Origin: Colwellia sp. Arc7-635
GTDB taxonomy: Bacteria; Pseudomonadota; Gammaproteobacteria; Enterobacterales; Alteromonadaceae
NCBI RefSeq assembly: GCF_003971255.1
Contig: NZ_CP034660.1
Span: 3,720,001 to 3,784,000, forward strand
Reading direction: 5' to 3'
Length of the DNA stretch: 64,000 nucleotides
The position numbers and the translations under genes were made by a program. The notes beneath the pieces are model-generated. The model saw only the letters and a program-made list of their open reading frames with translations, was not told the DNA's origin and ran no database searches. Numbering within the stretch: the first letter of the stretch is position 1; every line of letters begins with the position of its first letter. This document shows positions 63,312-64,000 of the stretch, piece after piece.

Positions 63312-64000
63312 TTAAGCATAAACGAGTTGATTGTTTACTCGCGCTATTCGATTAACAATATTCAATTGCATCGCCTCTTTACCACCTAAATTGATTAGCA
63401 TAGCGTCTAATATACTTTTCGAATCAGCATCAGCACCATTGTAACAATCTAAAACACGCTGCAATTTCCATTGGTGAAACGGCATAATAGCGCGCTGTCC
63501 TTTGATTCCACCTATTGAAAAATCATGTTCGCCTATTGTTCTTGGTATATTTTTTATCGTTGGATTTTGTTTATGCCATTGATGACACTTCTCAACGGTA
63601 CTTTCCAGTACAGGCCAAAATTCAGAAAATATACGCTGTAATAGTGGTACTAAGGTATCGGGAATATCGTCATCACTTAACCATTGCCCATGCTCTATCT
63701 TTGAACTATTCATACGCTCTATCCATTTAACAACATTAGGAGCAATATTTTTCATTACTTTACCAGAAGCGGGATCTCTTAAAAGGTGGGCATAGAGTGG
63801 CCCCATCAAACAAAAATCACCTAAACTTGGCTTAGCGCCCAATAAATAGTCATGCGATAAAAAATGTAAATCTAAATAATGTAAAACGTGGTTTTCGTAC
63901 CAATCTTCAATTGCAGGCATAGTAGAGGGCGTTATTCCAAGCACCGGCACGAAACCTTTAAATTTATTCGCAATTTTCTTTCCGATAAAACCACGAACGA
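63312..64000 (-). CDS. glutathione S-transferase-like protein (C-terminal part, cut by window edge)
   Basis: The minus-strand frame stays open to the right edge, so the N-terminus lies outside the window; a GTG at 63950 is not necessarily the start. The visible 212+ residues form the all-helical GST C-terminal domain: LDLHFLSHDYLLGAKPSLGDFCLMGPLYAHLLRDP is the usual N-capping/hydrophobic-staple region, followed by an unusually long tail (ending NRIARVNNQLVYA). The thioredoxin-like domain with the glutathione-binding residues would be upstream. It is related to GST-fold proteins used as lyases or stress proteins; function is unknown. Confidence 0.78.
   Translation of the reverse strand, partial: VRGFIGKKIANKFKGFVPVLGITPSTMPAIEDWYENHVLHYLDLHFLSHDYLLGAKPSLGDFCLMGPLYAHLLRDPASGKVMKNIAPNVVKWIERMNSSKIEHGQWLSDDDIPDTLVPLLQRIFSEFWPVLESTVEKCHQWHKQNPTIKNIPRTIGEHDFSIGGIKGQRAIMPFHQWKLQRVLDCYNGADADSKSILDAMLINLGGKEAMQLNIVNRIARVNNQLVYA

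Noticed and set aside
1-64000. tRNA, rRNA, CRISPR array, prophage or complete IS element
   Set aside because: Looked for TTCGA-type T-arms, regular spacer repeats, integrases and transposases; none seen in the window.

Overview
The window looks like chromosomal DNA of a marine, AT-rich gammaproteobacterium of the order Alteromonadales, probably near Colwellia or Thalassotalea (inferred from protein style, base composition and gene order; no database was searched). It holds about 60 protein genes. I see no rRNA, tRNA, CRISPR array, prophage or complete insertion sequence.

Layout. 1-7.9 kb: a VOC protein, then a Fur-box-controlled TonB-dependent siderophore receptor followed by PepSY-TM, DUF2271 and DUF4198 proteins (an iron-uptake set), then a secreted M20 dipeptidase. 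8.2-13.8 kb: a sugar/sugar-acid catabolic set (SDR dehydrogenase, COG3618-type lactonase, enolase-superfamily dehydratase, class II aldolase) arranged around a GAF-GGDEF diguanylate cyclase and an Lrp/AsnC regulator. 14-18 kb: NRDE/TANGO2 protein, ThrE-like exporter, TetR regulator, PilZ protein. 18.6-23.2 kb: an island of small membrane, lipo- and secreted proteins of unknown function with two miniature inverted-repeat elements. 23.4-27.8 kb: a Tat-type M24 peptidase, a gene-poor stretch with a 222-bp MITE-like element and gene debris, and an orphan pair (DUF998 membrane protein and an unknown cytosolic protein) behind repeated palindromes. 28-32 kb: TetR repressor plus MlaC-like protein sharing one operator, and a large penicillin/AHL acylase-type lipoprotein. 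32.6-35.4 kb: NhaR, NhaA and an overlapping small secreted protein. 35.6-43.6 kb: LysR regulator divergent from a complete RND efflux operon (adaptor, pump, outer-membrane factor) and a quinone-reductase-like MDR enzyme. 43.9-45.6 kb: BlaI repressor and M56-TonB membrane peptidase. 45.8-53.6 kb: GAF-GGDEF-EAL protein, a GbpA-like chitin-active LPMO, a methyl-accepting chemotaxis protein and a small outer-membrane-like protein. 54.4-61.7 kb (minus strand): trmJ, cysE, iscR, iscS, iscU, iscA, hscB, hscA, fdx, the housekeeping Fe-S assembly operon. 62.3-64 kb: suhB and the C-terminal part of a GST-like protein cut by the window edge.

Themes that single-gene annotation would miss: (1) short, imperfect tandem arrays with 12-14 bp units lie at gene ends or starts in at least six places, and a related expansion sits inside one coding sequence; (2) two inverted-repeat element families, one of which supplies the stop codon of a small gene; (3) a decayed second copy of part of hscA about 4 kb from the intact gene; (4) several very clear operator architectures (Fur, TetR, BlaI, IscR, and an unassigned palindrome family).
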